Shown: positions 8,519 through 15,934, numbered from the stretch's first letter. The stretch: DNA of 64,000 nt from Xenophilus azovorans DSM 13620 (GCF_000745855.1 NZ_JQKD01000012.1:62001-126000); one strand, 5' to 3'. Made by a program: numbers and translations. Notes: generated from the letters alone by a model not told the origin.

Positions 8519-9019
8519 TCACAGGGGATAGACGAGGGAAGTGCGCACGCGGTAGTTGTCGAACACGCACACGCGCTCGCGCAGCAGCAGGCGGCCGTCC
8601 TGGCGCACCAGGCGATCGAGGTAGCGGCCCACCATGAAAAGGTGCGGCTCGCGGTCGGAGAGCGACTCGAAGACGGCGAAGCTGGCCTGGGCCTCGACGC
8701 TGCCGTCCTCATGCAGCGCATTGACGCGCACGCCGCTGACCATGCGCCGCACGGTGCGCGGCTCGAACACCGCGGTCTCGCGGATGGCCGCCGCCCGGTC
8801 GCGCAGCGAGCCCTGGCCCTGGCAGGCGATGGTGGACAGCGGCAGCTTCGCCTGGAAGTTCTCCAGCGACACCACCCGGTAGAGGCAGTCGTCGGTGAAG
8901 AAGGCGGTCCAGCGCGCGAAGTCGAGCTCGTCGAGCGACGCGGCGTAGTCGTCGTTGAGGTCGCGCAGCTCGGCGCGCAGGGCGGCATGGGCCGCCGTCG
9001 GGGGGTGTGTCATGTCCAT
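8519..9019 (-). CDS. Aromatic ring-hydroxylating dioxygenase, beta subunit
   Basis: A 166-aa protein of the NTF2/SnoaL-like fold used by dioxygenase beta subunits. Family-like segments are RDLNDDYAASLDELDFARW, FFTDDCLYRV and RERVCVFDNYRVRTSLVYPL. It supports the alpha3beta3 hexamer and has no catalytic residues of its own. The start at 9019 (MDM) follows a GAAGAGACGAG stretch; the second ATG at 9013 is possible. It lies between the ThDP paralogue and the alpha subunit. Confidence 0.93.
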   Translation of the reverse strand: MDMTHPPTAAHAALRAELRDLNDDYAASLDELDFARWTAFFTDDCLYRVVSLENFQAKLPLSTIACQGQGSLRDRAAAIRETAVFEPRTVRRMVSGVRVNALHEDGSVEAQASFAVFESLSDREPHLFMVGRYLDRLVRQDGRLLLRERVCVFDNYRVRTSLVYPL

Positions 9020-9039
9020 GCGTCTCGTCTCTTCGGGAT

Positions 9040-10686
9040 TCAGCCGCGCAGGGAGCGCAGCTGGGCGTCGTAGGTCTCGGGATCGACCACCACGTCGAGC
9101 ACGCAGGGGCGCTCGCAGGCCAGCGCCTTCTCGATGGCCGGGGCGAGCTCGGCGGCCTCGGTCACGCGCCAGCCCTCGCAGCCGAAGCCGCGCGCCACCT
9201 GCGCGAAGTCGCTGGCCGAGTAGTCCATGCCCTGGCGCTCGAAGCCGCGCTGCTTCTGCTTGACGCCGATCATCGCGATGGCCGAGTCGTTGAACACCAG
9301 CACCACCAGCCTGCAGCCGGCCTGGGCGGCGGTGGCGAGCTCGCCGGCGCACATCATCAGGCCGCCGTCGCCGGTGAAGGCCACCACCGGACGCTGCGGA
9401 TCCGCCAGTGCGGCGCCGATGGCCGAGGGCAGGGCGTAGGCCATGGTGGCCAGGCCGCGCGAGATCAGCACGTCGCCCGGGTTGCGCGCCTCCAGGAAGG
9501 CCAGGACCGGCAGCATGTGGGCGCCGGCGTCCACGCTGGCGCGCGCCTCGCGGGGCAGCAGGCTGCAGGCGGTGCGGGCCAGCAGCGTGGGCGTGATCGC
9601 GCCGTCCTTCAGCGTGGTGGCGCGCTCGCGCATGTGGGCCTTCAGGGCCGCCAGCTCCTGCGGCTGCCAGGCGCTGCGCGGCAGGTCCCGCGCCAGTTCG
9701 CCGGCCGAATGCGCGAGGTCGCCGATCAACGCCACCGCGGGGATCCAGTGGTTGCGCGGGAAGGGGCTGGCGCTCAGCTCGACCACGGCGGCGGGATAGC
9801 GCCAGGGCTTGGGCAGCAGCTCGATCGGGTCGGTGCCGAAGGTGAGGATCAGGTCGGCCGCGTTGAAGGTCTCGGCCTCGGCCCCGCCGGCCATGAAGTG
9901 GCCCATCGAGAGCGCGTCGGCATCGGCGATCGCGCCCTTGCCCATGTAGGTGGTGAACACCGGACAGTGCCAGCGCGCGGCGAGCGCGCGCAGCGCCTCC
10001 GCCGCGCCCGGCTCGCGCGTCTGCAGCCCGGCGACGATCACCGGCCGCCGGGCCGTCGCCAGCAGCCGGTGCGCCGCCTCGATTGAGGGCACGGGCGCAT
10101 GGGGCAACGGCACGGGCGCGGCCGGCGAGACCGGCACCGACAGTGCGGGCACCTGGTTGCGCAGGCCCTGGCCCGTGACCTCGAGGTAGACCGGGCCGGC
10201 GGGCCGGGCGACCGCGAGGTCGAGCAGGGGCCCCAGCGCCGGCAGCGCGGCCGGCGCGTCGATGCGCAGCGAGCCCTTCACCACCGGCTCCAGCACGCGC
10301 TGCTGGTCGAAACGCTGGTGGCTCACGAAGGCCTGCTCGTTCTCGTAGCCATCGCTGATGACCACGATGCCGCAGCGGTCGAGCATGGCGCAGGCCACGC
10401 CGTTCACGCCGTTCGCGAGCCCCGGGCCGCGCGTGGTCAGCACCACGCCGAGCCGGCCCGTGACCTGGTAGGCCGCGGCCGCCATCATCGCCGCCGCGTT
10501 CTCGCTGCGCGCGAGCACGAAGCGGATGCCCACCGCTTCCGCGGCCGCGATGACGTCCAGGCTGCAGTCGCCGCCCGGAACACCGTAGATGTGGGTGACG
10601 CCGCGTGCCTTGAACTGCGCAGCGAGCGCGGCGGCGCCGCCGAGCGTGGCGCCGGCGGACGCGCCGGACGGGGAGGGGCTGGTCAT
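9040..10686 (-). CDS. ThDP-dependent enzyme, acetolactate synthase / decarboxylase type (paralogue)
   Basis: A 548-aa relative of the enzyme at 2763-4436, with the same signature YGVPGGDCSLD, catalytic Glu in LARSENAAAMM, and ThDP motif GDGGLMMCAGEL followed by VFNDSAIAMIGV. The identical opening signature and co-linear domains show they are paralogues. The start at 10686 has GAAGGA upstream and removes a long N-terminal extension that has no family match. It heads the operon with the Rieske dioxygenase subunits. A possible role is decarboxylation or carboligation of a 2-oxoacid in the same pathway. Confidence 0.92.
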   Translation of the reverse strand: MTSPSPSGASAGATLGGAAALAAQFKARGVTHIYGVPGGDCSLDVIAAAEAVGIRFVLARSENAAAMMAAAAYQVTGRLGVVLTTRGPGLANGVNGVACAMLDRCGIVVISDGYENEQAFVSHQRFDQQRVLEPVVKGSLRIDAPAALPALGPLLDLAVARPAGPVYLEVTGQGLRNQVPALSVPVSPAAPVPLPHAPVPSIEAAHRLLATARRPVIVAGLQTREPGAAEALRALAARWHCPVFTTYMGKGAIADADALSMGHFMAGGAEAETFNAADLILTFGTDPIELLPKPWRYPAAVVELSASPFPRNHWIPAVALIGDLAHSAGELARDLPRSAWQPQELAALKAHMRERATTLKDGAITPTLLARTACSLLPREARASVDAGAHMLPVLAFLEARNPGDVLISRGLATMAYALPSAIGAALADPQRPVVAFTGDGGLMMCAGELATAAQAGCRLVVLVFNDSAIAMIGVKQKQRGFERQGMDYSASDFAQVARGFGCEGWRVTEAAELAPAIEKALACERPCVLDVVVDPETYDAQLRSLRG

Positions 10687-10774
10687 CGTGAGGAATCCTT
10701 CGGGGTGGTGAACGCGTTGCGGGCCGCTGCCGTGCCGGCGCGGCGCCTCGCGAGTGCATGCATGTCTCGGGAAT

Positions 10775-10802
10775 ATGGTATCGATACCATTCGGATTTAC
10801 AA
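10775..10802 (-). promoter_or_regulatory. Candidate promoter of the ThDP-dioxygenase operon
   Basis: On the minus strand, TTGTAA (10802-10797), 16-base spacer, TACCAT (10780-10775). Operator D fills the spacer and -10 region. Moderate match to sigma70, supported by the operator position. Confidence 0.4.
10776..10789. promoter_or_regulatory. LacI-type operator D
   Basis: TGGTATCGATACCA, the most symmetric of the six sites; with one more base on each side it is a perfect 16-base palindrome (10775-10790). It lies over the candidate promoter of the minus-strand ThDP-dioxygenase operon, 81 bp centre to centre from operator C. Confidence 0.78.
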
Positions 10803-10819
10803 GCCACCGATGCGGCCGG

Positions 10820-10848
10820 TTGACGCGCACATCAGTGGTCAATAACAT
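10820..10848 (+). promoter_or_regulatory. Sigma70-type promoter of the FAD reductase gene
   Basis: TTGACG (10820-10825), 17-base spacer, TAACAT (10843-10848). The predicted start point falls at 10855-10856, on the first base of the ATG, so the mRNA would be leaderless. Confidence 0.6.
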
Positions 10849-10855
10849 CGAATCT

Positions 10856-12115
10856 ATGGTAACGCTAACACATAAGCAAGGTGGCGACAAGACATTCGTG
10901 GTCGTCGGTGGCGGTCATGCCGCGGGCAGGGCCATCGAGGCGCTGCGCGAGAGCGGCTTCGGCGGGCGCATCGTTCTCATCGGCGAGGAGCCCTCTCCGC
11001 CCTACGAGCGGCCGCCGTTGTCGAAGGACCTGCTCTCGGGCAAGGCCGCGCTCGACAGCCTCTGGGTGCGGCCGCAGGACTGGTATGCGCAGCAGGGCAT
11101 CGAGCTGCTGCTGGGGCAGCGCGCCGACGCCATCGACAGGAAGGCCGCGCGCGTGCTGCTGGCCGACGGCCGCTCGGTCGCCTACGACCGGCTGCTGCTG
11201 ACCACCGGCGCGCGAGCGCGTCCGCTGACGGTGGAAGGCGCGGACCTGCCCGGCGTGCACGCGGTGCGGACCATCGCGGACGCGCTGGCGCTGCGCGAGC
11301 GGCTGTGGCCCGGGGCGCGGCTGCTGGTGGTCGGCGCGGGCTTCATCGGGCTGGAGGTGGCGGCCGTGGCGCGCGAGCGCGGCTGCGAGGTGACGGTGAT
11401 CGAGGCCGCGGCGCATCCGCTGGGCCGCGTGGCGCCGGCCTCGGTCGGAACGATGTTCGCCGAACTGCACCGCTCCTTCGGCGCGATGCTGCGCATGGAT
11501 ACGGTGCTCACCCGCATCGCGCGCGGCCCCGATGGCCGGGGCCTGGTCGCCTTCACGGCCGACGGCTTCGAATGGCAGGGCGATGCGGTGGTGGCAGGCA
11601 TCGGCTCGGTGCCGAACACCGAACTGGCGGCTGCGGCCGGGCTGGCGGTGGACAACGGCGTCCGTACGGACGAATACGGCCGCACCAGCGACCCGGCCAT
11701 CTACGCGGCCGGCGACGTCACCTCCCACTTCAACCCGCTGCTGGGCCGGCACCTGCGGCTGGAGACCTGGCAGAACGCCCAGAACCAGGCGATCGCCGTC
11801 GCCCGGGCGATGGCCGGCGGCGACCAGCCCCATGCCGAGGTACCGTGGTTCTGGACCGACCAGCACGGCATCAACTTCCAGTCGGCGGGCGCGCCGCTGG
11901 GCTGGGACGAGGTGCTGTGGCGCGGCGACCCGGGCGCGCGGCCGTCAATGGTGTTCTATCGGCAGGACGGCATCGTGGTGGGTGGCGCCACCATCAACCA
12001 GGGGCGCCTGATGCGCCATCTTAAGCAGCTGATCGCCCGCCGCGCACGCGTGGACGGCGCGCTGCTGCAGGACCCGTCCTCGCCGCTGGACAGGATCGCG
12101 AACTCAGCGCCGTGA
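10856..12115 (+). CDS. FAD-dependent ferredoxin reductase-type oxidoreductase
   Basis: A 419-aa reductase of the putidaredoxin/rhodocoxin-reductase family. FAD binds at VVVGGGHAAG (~15-24), NADH at LLVVGAGFIGLEVA (~157-170), and the second FAD contact is IYAAGDVTSH. The C-terminal domain contains WFWTDQHGINFQSAG, typical of this family. It would pass electrons from NADH to a ferredoxin serving the divergently encoded Rieske dioxygenase. No ferredoxin gene is visible nearby. ATG 10856 coincides with the predicted transcription start and has no ribosome-binding site; a start further in would cut close to the FAD motif, so leaderless translation is plausible. Confidence 0.9.
   Translation: MVTLTHKQGGDKTFVVVGGGHAAGRAIEALRESGFGGRIVLIGEEPSPPYERPPLSKDLLSGKAALDSLWVRPQDWYAQQGIELLLGQRADAIDRKAARVLLADGRSVAYDRLLLTTGARARPLTVEGADLPGVHAVRTIADALALRERLWPGARLLVVGAGFIGLEVAAVARERGCEVTVIEAAAHPLGRVAPASVGTMFAELHRSFGAMLRMDTVLTRIARGPDGRGLVAFTADGFEWQGDAVVAGIGSVPNTELAAAAGLAVDNGVRTDEYGRTSDPAIYAAGDVTSHFNPLLGRHLRLETWQNAQNQAIAVARAMAGGDQPHAEVPWFWTDQHGINFQSAGAPLGWDEVLWRGDPGARPSMVFYRQDGIVVGGATINQGRLMRHLKQLIARRARVDGALLQDPSSPLDRIANSAP
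10857..10870. promoter_or_regulatory. LacI-type operator C
   Basis: TGGTAACGCTAACA fits TGnTAnCGnTAnCA exactly. It begins inside the ATG of the reductase gene and directly follows the predicted start point, so a bound repressor would block initiation. Confidence 0.72.
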
Positions 12116-12286
12116 AGGCGGCGCGGACGCTTCCCCGGCGCGGCGCTGCTCCGGCGGGCGCTCGCTGGCCTGCGGCTCGCCCTGGGGAGCCACCCCCTCC
12201 CACGACTGCGCCTCCGCCGCGAGCCCGGCCCGGGCGAGCCGCACGCAGCGCGCCAGGAAGCGCAACAGCCGCCGGCGCGCATCCAT
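12104..12286 (-). CDS. Small arginine-rich hypothetical protein (doubtful)
   Basis: A possible 60-aa reading frame starting 10 bases after the stop of the ABM-like gene, with AAAGG upstream. It begins MDARRRLLRFLARCVRLARA and is rich in Arg, Ala and Pro, with no recognisable domain. Its end overlaps the end of the convergent reductase gene by 12 bases. High GC favours chance frames of this kind, so it may not be a gene. Confidence 0.3.
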   Translation of the reverse strand: MDARRRLLRFLARCVRLARAGLAAEAQSWEGVAPQGEPQASERPPEQRRAGEASAPPSRR

Positions 12287-12296
12287 CCGCAGCCTT

Positions 12297-12632
12297 TCAG
12301 TCCGCCGCGCTGCACACCGTCAGCACGGCGCGCTGGCGCGGCCACAGCTCGAACTCGTCCTGGTCCGCCGTGCTCGCGCGCGGCACGTAGGCCTTGAAGT
12401 GCGCCAGCGAGGCCCAGCGTTCCACCATCACGAAGGTCACGCAGCCGGGATTGCCCGCGAGATGGAAGCTGTTGAGGCCGGCAGGCAGTTCGGCGTGCGC
12501 ATCCACGCGCGTGAGCGTCTTGCCGATGAAGCCTTCCGCCGTCACCGCCGGCTGGCGGGCAACCCAGGCCTCGTACTCGGAGGCGCGTTCCGGCTTGACG
12601 AAGCGGCGGATCAACACGATGCATTCGGTCAT
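12297..12632 (-). CDS. ABM-like dimeric alpha-beta barrel protein
   Basis: A 111-aa protein. TECIVLIRRFVKPERASEYE, AEGFIGKTLTRVD and VTFVMVERWASLAHFKAYV have the beta-alpha-beta pattern of the dimeric ferredoxin-like barrel (antibiotic biosynthesis monooxygenase/EthD group). Members include cofactor-free monooxygenases and isomerases. Start 12632 is preceded by GGAGGAAG. Operator E lies 36 bases upstream and the LacI gene diverges from it, so it belongs to the regulon. Family assignment is by pattern only; the exact reaction is unknown. Confidence 0.72.
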   Translation of the reverse strand: MTECIVLIRRFVKPERASEYEAWVARQPAVTAEGFIGKTLTRVDAHAELPAGLNSFHLAGNPGCVTFVMVERWASLAHFKAYVPRASTADQDEFELWPRQRAVLTVCSAAD

Positions 12633-12667
12633 TTCGATGTCTTCCTCCATCAGGTGGGAAAGGAAAA

Positions 12668-12681
12668 TGATACCGCTATCA
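12668..12681. promoter_or_regulatory. LacI-type operator E
   Basis: TGATACCGCTATCA fits the shared pattern exactly and lies between the ABM-like gene and the divergent lacI-type gene. It can serve both, which suggests autoregulation of the repressor. Confidence 0.75.
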
Positions 12682-12801
12682 GTTCCATGTGTCTGCTGCC
12701 GGGCCCGGCGCACTGCGGTCGATCGAAGGCAGAATCGCCCCGCGCCCGCGTCGGCCACGGAGGAAGGCAGCGCGCACGACATCAACACGACGAGGATTGG
12801 C

Positions 12802-13818
12802 GTGGGAAGGAAGAAGACGGAACCCGGGTTGTCGATGAAGCTGGTCGGCAGCCTGGCAGGCGTGTCCGCGATGACGGTCTCGCGGGCGCTCCGGGACCCG
12901 GGGGCCGTGTCCGATGCGGTGCTCGAACGCATCCGGGCGGTGATCGACGAGTTGGGCTACGTGCCCAACCGCGTCGCCGGCAGCCTGTCTTCCAACAAGA
13001 CGACCCAGGTCGCGCTGGTGGTGCCCAGCCTGCGCACGGCCATCCACGCGGAGATGATCCAGGGCATCTCGGATGCGCTGCGGCAGCACCACTTCCAGCT
13101 CATGATCTCCGACTGCGGCAACTCGATGGCGCTGGAGGAAGCGCAGATCCGTGGCTATGTCGCGCAGCGCGTGTGCGGCATCATCCTGCACAACACCCGC
13201 CACAGCGAGGCGGCGCTGCGCATCCTGGCCGGGGCGGGCATCGCCTGCGTGGAGACCGGCGACCTCACCCGCCAGCCGGTCGATTCGGTGGTGAGCTATT
13301 CCAACGCCGCTGCCGGCGCGGCGATGGCGGCGCACTTCGTGGAGGCCGGCTACACGCGCATCGCCTTCGCCAGCCTGCCGGTGAAGAACCGGGAACGCAT
13401 CCGGGCACTGCGCCAGGGCTTCGTCACGGGGTTGCGCAAGGCAGGCATCGTGGTCCCGCCGGCGCTGCGGCTGGAGGTCGAGCCCGGCATGCAGGGCGGC
13501 GCCCGCGCGCTGTCGACCATCCTCGAGACCGCGCCGCGGACGCAGGCCGTGCTCTTTGCGGGTGACGTGCTCGCCGCCGGCGCGGTCTTCGAATGCCAGC
13601 GCCGGGGCATTCCGATCCCCGCCGGGATCGCGATCGCGAACTCGGACGACGGCGAACTCATCCAGAACATGGTGCCCGGCGTCACCGCGATCCAGTACCC
13701 GCGCTACGACATCGGCGTGCGCGCCGCGAGGATCGTGATCGAGCGCGCGCTCGGACGGCAGAGCGGGCCGGTGGTGCAGGACGTGGGCTTCTCGGTGGTG
13801 CGCCGCGGCAGCACCTGA
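12802..13818 (+). CDS. LacI-family transcriptional regulator
   Basis: A 338-aa repressor. The N-terminal HTH is at ~12-31 (MKLVGSLAGVSAMTVSRAL), followed by a hinge region (GYVPNRVAGSLSS) and a periplasmic-binding-protein-like effector domain (VALVVPSLRTAIHAEMIQGI to the C-terminus). GTG 12802 with GAGGA 5 bases upstream gives the normal family length; longer upstream frames lack similarity. The recognition helix VS-x-MTVSR resembles that of GntR of E. coli, whose sites are of the ATGTTA-N4-TAACAT type. The six TGnTAnCGnTAnCA palindromes in this cluster fit that type. The effector is probably a pathway intermediate. Confidence 0.95.
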   Translation: MGRKKTEPGLSMKLVGSLAGVSAMTVSRALRDPGAVSDAVLERIRAVIDELGYVPNRVAGSLSSNKTTQVALVVPSLRTAIHAEMIQGISDALRQHHFQLMISDCGNSMALEEAQIRGYVAQRVCGIILHNTRHSEAALRILAGAGIACVETGDLTRQPVDSVVSYSNAAAGAAMAAHFVEAGYTRIAFASLPVKNRERIRALRQGFVTGLRKAGIVVPPALRLEVEPGMQGGARALSTILETAPRTQAVLFAGDVLAAGAVFECQRRGIPIPAGIAIANSDDGELIQNMVPGVTAIQYPRYDIGVRAARIVIERALGRQSGPVVQDVGFSVVRRGST

Positions 13819-13842
13819 GCAGGGTCTTCCGGGCCTCGGTGC

Positions 13843-13872
13843 TTGACCTTGTGCGCCGGCCCGAACTAGACT
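13843..13872 (+). promoter_or_regulatory. Sigma70-type promoter of the third Bug gene
   Basis: TTGACC (13843-13848), 18-base spacer, TAGACT (13867-13872). The predicted start (~13879) is inside operator F. Same layout and same -10 hexamer as the promoter at 2566-2595. Confidence 0.7.
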
Positions 13873-13873
13873 A

Positions 13874-13887
13874 TGTGACCGGTAACA
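13874..13887. promoter_or_regulatory. LacI-type operator F
   Basis: TGTGACCGGTAACA; one base (position 4) departs from the shared pattern, and flanking TA on both sides extends the symmetry to 18 bases (13872-13889). It covers the start point of the promoter just upstream. Confidence 0.7.
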
Positions 13888-13941
13888 TAAAGGCAGCAGA
13901 GCACTTCGATGCCGTGCCTGCCCACGACAAGGAGACGCCCC

Positions 13942-14913
13942 GTGATCCGCCTGTTCTGCGGTTTCGCCACCCTGGTGGCCCTCGCGCTGCCTGCCGTGCC
14001 CGCGGCCGGGCAGGACTATCCGGCCAAGCCGATCAAGATCGTCGTCGCCAGCGCGGCCGGCGGCGCCTCGGACATCCTGTCGCGCCTGGTGGCCGAGAAG
14101 ATGCAGCAGGCGCTGGGCCAGCCGGTGGTGGTCGAGCCCCGTCCCGGCGCCAACGGCAACATCGCGGCAGAGTACGTGGCCGCCGCGCCGCCCGACGGCT
14201 ACACGCTGATGATGGGCACGATCGGCGCGCTGGCGATCAACGCCTCGCTCTACAGGAACGTGCACTACGACCCGCTCAAGGACTTCGTGGCCGTGGCACG
14301 GCTGGTGTCGTTCTCCAACCTGCTGGTGGTCAAGGCGGCACTGCCGGTGAACGACGTGAAGGAGCTGATCGCCTATGCCAAGGCGCATCCCGGCAAGCTC
14401 AGTTTCGGTTCCCCCGGAGCAGGCGGCTCGCCGCACATGGCGATGGTGCAGTTCGCGCAGATGGCGGACATCGACCTGGTCCATGCGCCGTACAAGGGCG
14501 CGGCGCCGGCCCTGAACGACCTGATGGGCGGCTACATCGACCTGGCCTTCAGCGATCCGCTGCTGACGCAGCCGCATCTCGAGGGCAAGCGCATCCGCGC
14601 GCTGGCGGTGAGCGGCAGCAAGCGCCTGCCCTCGCTGCCCGACGTGCCGACGGTGGCCGAGGCCGGCGTGCCCGGCTACGCGGTGAGCGGATGGCTCGGC
14701 ATCGCGGCGCCCGCGCGCACGCCGCCGGCGATCGTGAACAAGCTCAATGCCACGCTCAACGAGATCATGAAGCAGCCCGACATGGTCGCCAAGATGCGCG
14801 AGCAGGGCGCCGAGATCATCACCACCACGCCGGAGGAGTTCGGCCGCTTCGTGGCTTCCGAGCACGCGCGCTGGAAGCAGGTGATCGCGCGCGGGAAGCT
14901 CGTCGCCGATTGA
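13942..14913 (+). CDS. Bug-family (TctC-like) substrate-binding protein
   Basis: A 323-aa periplasmic receptor. GTG 13942 with AAGGAG 7 bases upstream gives a clean signal peptide (IRLFCGFATLVALALPAVPA, then AGQD). ATG 13909 is in frame but has no ribosome-binding site. Family segments are YPAKPIKIVVASAAGGASD, EPRPGANGN and APYKGAAPALNDLMGG. It is the third orphan Bug gene of the cluster and is placed under operator F. The SMP-30-like lactonase follows after 74 bases and is probably cotranscribed. Confidence 0.93.
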   Translation: MIRLFCGFATLVALALPAVPAAGQDYPAKPIKIVVASAAGGASDILSRLVAEKMQQALGQPVVVEPRPGANGNIAAEYVAAAPPDGYTLMMGTIGALAINASLYRNVHYDPLKDFVAVARLVSFSNLLVVKAALPVNDVKELIAYAKAHPGKLSFGSPGAGGSPHMAMVQFAQMADIDLVHAPYKGAAPALNDLMGGYIDLAFSDPLLTQPHLEGKRIRALAVSGSKRLPSLPDVPTVAEAGVPGYAVSGWLGIAAPARTPPAIVNKLNATLNEIMKQPDMVAKMREQGAEIITTTPEEFGRFVASEHARWKQVIARGKLVAD

Positions 14914-14987
14914 GGCCACGGCGGCCGGACGGCGTCGCGGCGCGTGCCGGCATGATCAGTGCAATGCATTTTTTTGAAGGAGCAGCC

Positions 14988-15905
14988 ATGGCAGATGGCA
15001 TCGAGGTCATCGCGCAGGGCCTGCAGTTTCCGGAAGGACCCGTCGCCCTGCGCGACGGTTCGGTCCTGGTCGTGGAGATCCGTGGCCGCACGATCCGGCG
15101 CGTGGCGCCGGACCGCACGGTGACGCTGGTGGCCGACTGCGGCGGTGGACCCAACGGCGCGGCCATCGGCCCCGACGGTGCGCTGTACGTGTGCAACAAC
15201 GGGGGCGCCAGCTACCGGCCCGGGCAGGTGCTGTCCGCCGGCCCGGCGGCCGACTACACCGGCGGCTCGATCCAGCGCGTGGACCTGGCCACCGGCCGGG
15301 TGGCGACGCTGTACGACAGCCACGAGGGCACGCGGCTGTCGGCGCCGAACGACCTCGTCTTCGATCGCGAGGGCGGCTTCTACTTCACCGACATGGGAAA
15401 GAAGCACCCCACGCACCGGATGCACGGCGCGCTGTACTACGCGCGGCCCGATGGCTCCGAGATCCGCCAGCTCGCCTACCACCTGCAGCAGCCCAACGGG
15501 GTGGCGCTGTCGCCCGATGGCCGCACCGTCTACGTCGCCGAGACCGACACCGCGCGGCTGTGGGCCTTCGACGTCGCCGGGCCCGGCGAGATCCGCAGGC
15601 AGTCCGGCCCGGCGCCGCACGGCGGCCGCCTGGTCTGCGGGCTGGCGGGCTACCAGGGCTTCGACAGCATGGCGGTGGATGCGCGCGGCAACATCTGCGT
15701 GGCCACGCTGACGACGGGACACATCACCGTCATCGCGCCCGGTGGCGAGGTGCTGCGGCAGGTGAAGGTGCCCGACACGCATGTCACCAACATCTGCTTC
15801 GGCGGGCCCGACCTGCGCACCGCCTACATGACCTTCGCGGGGCGCGGCGAGTTGGCATCCATGCCGTGGCCGGAGGGCGGGCTGGCGCTCAACTTCAATG
15901 CGTGA
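14988..15905 (+). CDS. SMP-30/gluconolactonase-like hydrolase
   Basis: A 305-aa six-bladed beta-propeller of the SMP-30/gluconolaconase/LRE family. Metal-ligand segments are visible: Glu in LQFPEGPVAL, Asn in SAPNDLVFD and Asp in FDSMAVDARGN, with repeated PNG-x-ALSPDG turns. The family opens sugar-acid or other lactones using Ca2+ or Zn2+. GAAGGAG is 5 bases before ATG 14988. It lies downstream of a Bug gene in the operator F unit. In this context it could open a lactone formed by ring cleavage, or remove a lactone by-product. Confidence 0.9.
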   Translation: MADGIEVIAQGLQFPEGPVALRDGSVLVVEIRGRTIRRVAPDRTVTLVADCGGGPNGAAIGPDGALYVCNNGGASYRPGQVLSAGPAADYTGGSIQRVDLATGRVATLYDSHEGTRLSAPNDLVFDREGGFYFTDMGKKHPTHRMHGALYYARPDGSEIRQLAYHLQQPNGVALSPDGRTVYVAETDTARLWAFDVAGPGEIRRQSGPAPHGGRLVCGLAGYQGFDSMAVDARGNICVATLTTGHITVIAPGGEVLRQVKVPDTHVTNICFGGPDLRTAYMTFAGRGELASMPWPEGGLALNFNA

Positions 15906-15934
15906 AGGTGACGAGGCGTCGCGATCCGCGCCGC

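Noticed and set aside
9040-10890. Long N-terminal extension of the second ThDP enzyme to 10890
   Set aside because: It would translate through the promoter and operators C and D; ATG 10686 has a good ribosome-binding site and fits family length.
12394-12801. N-terminal extension of the LacI-type regulator to an upstream start
   Set aside because: The extension has no family similarity, would run across operator E and antisense to the ABM-like gene, and GTG 12802 has a good ribosome-binding site.
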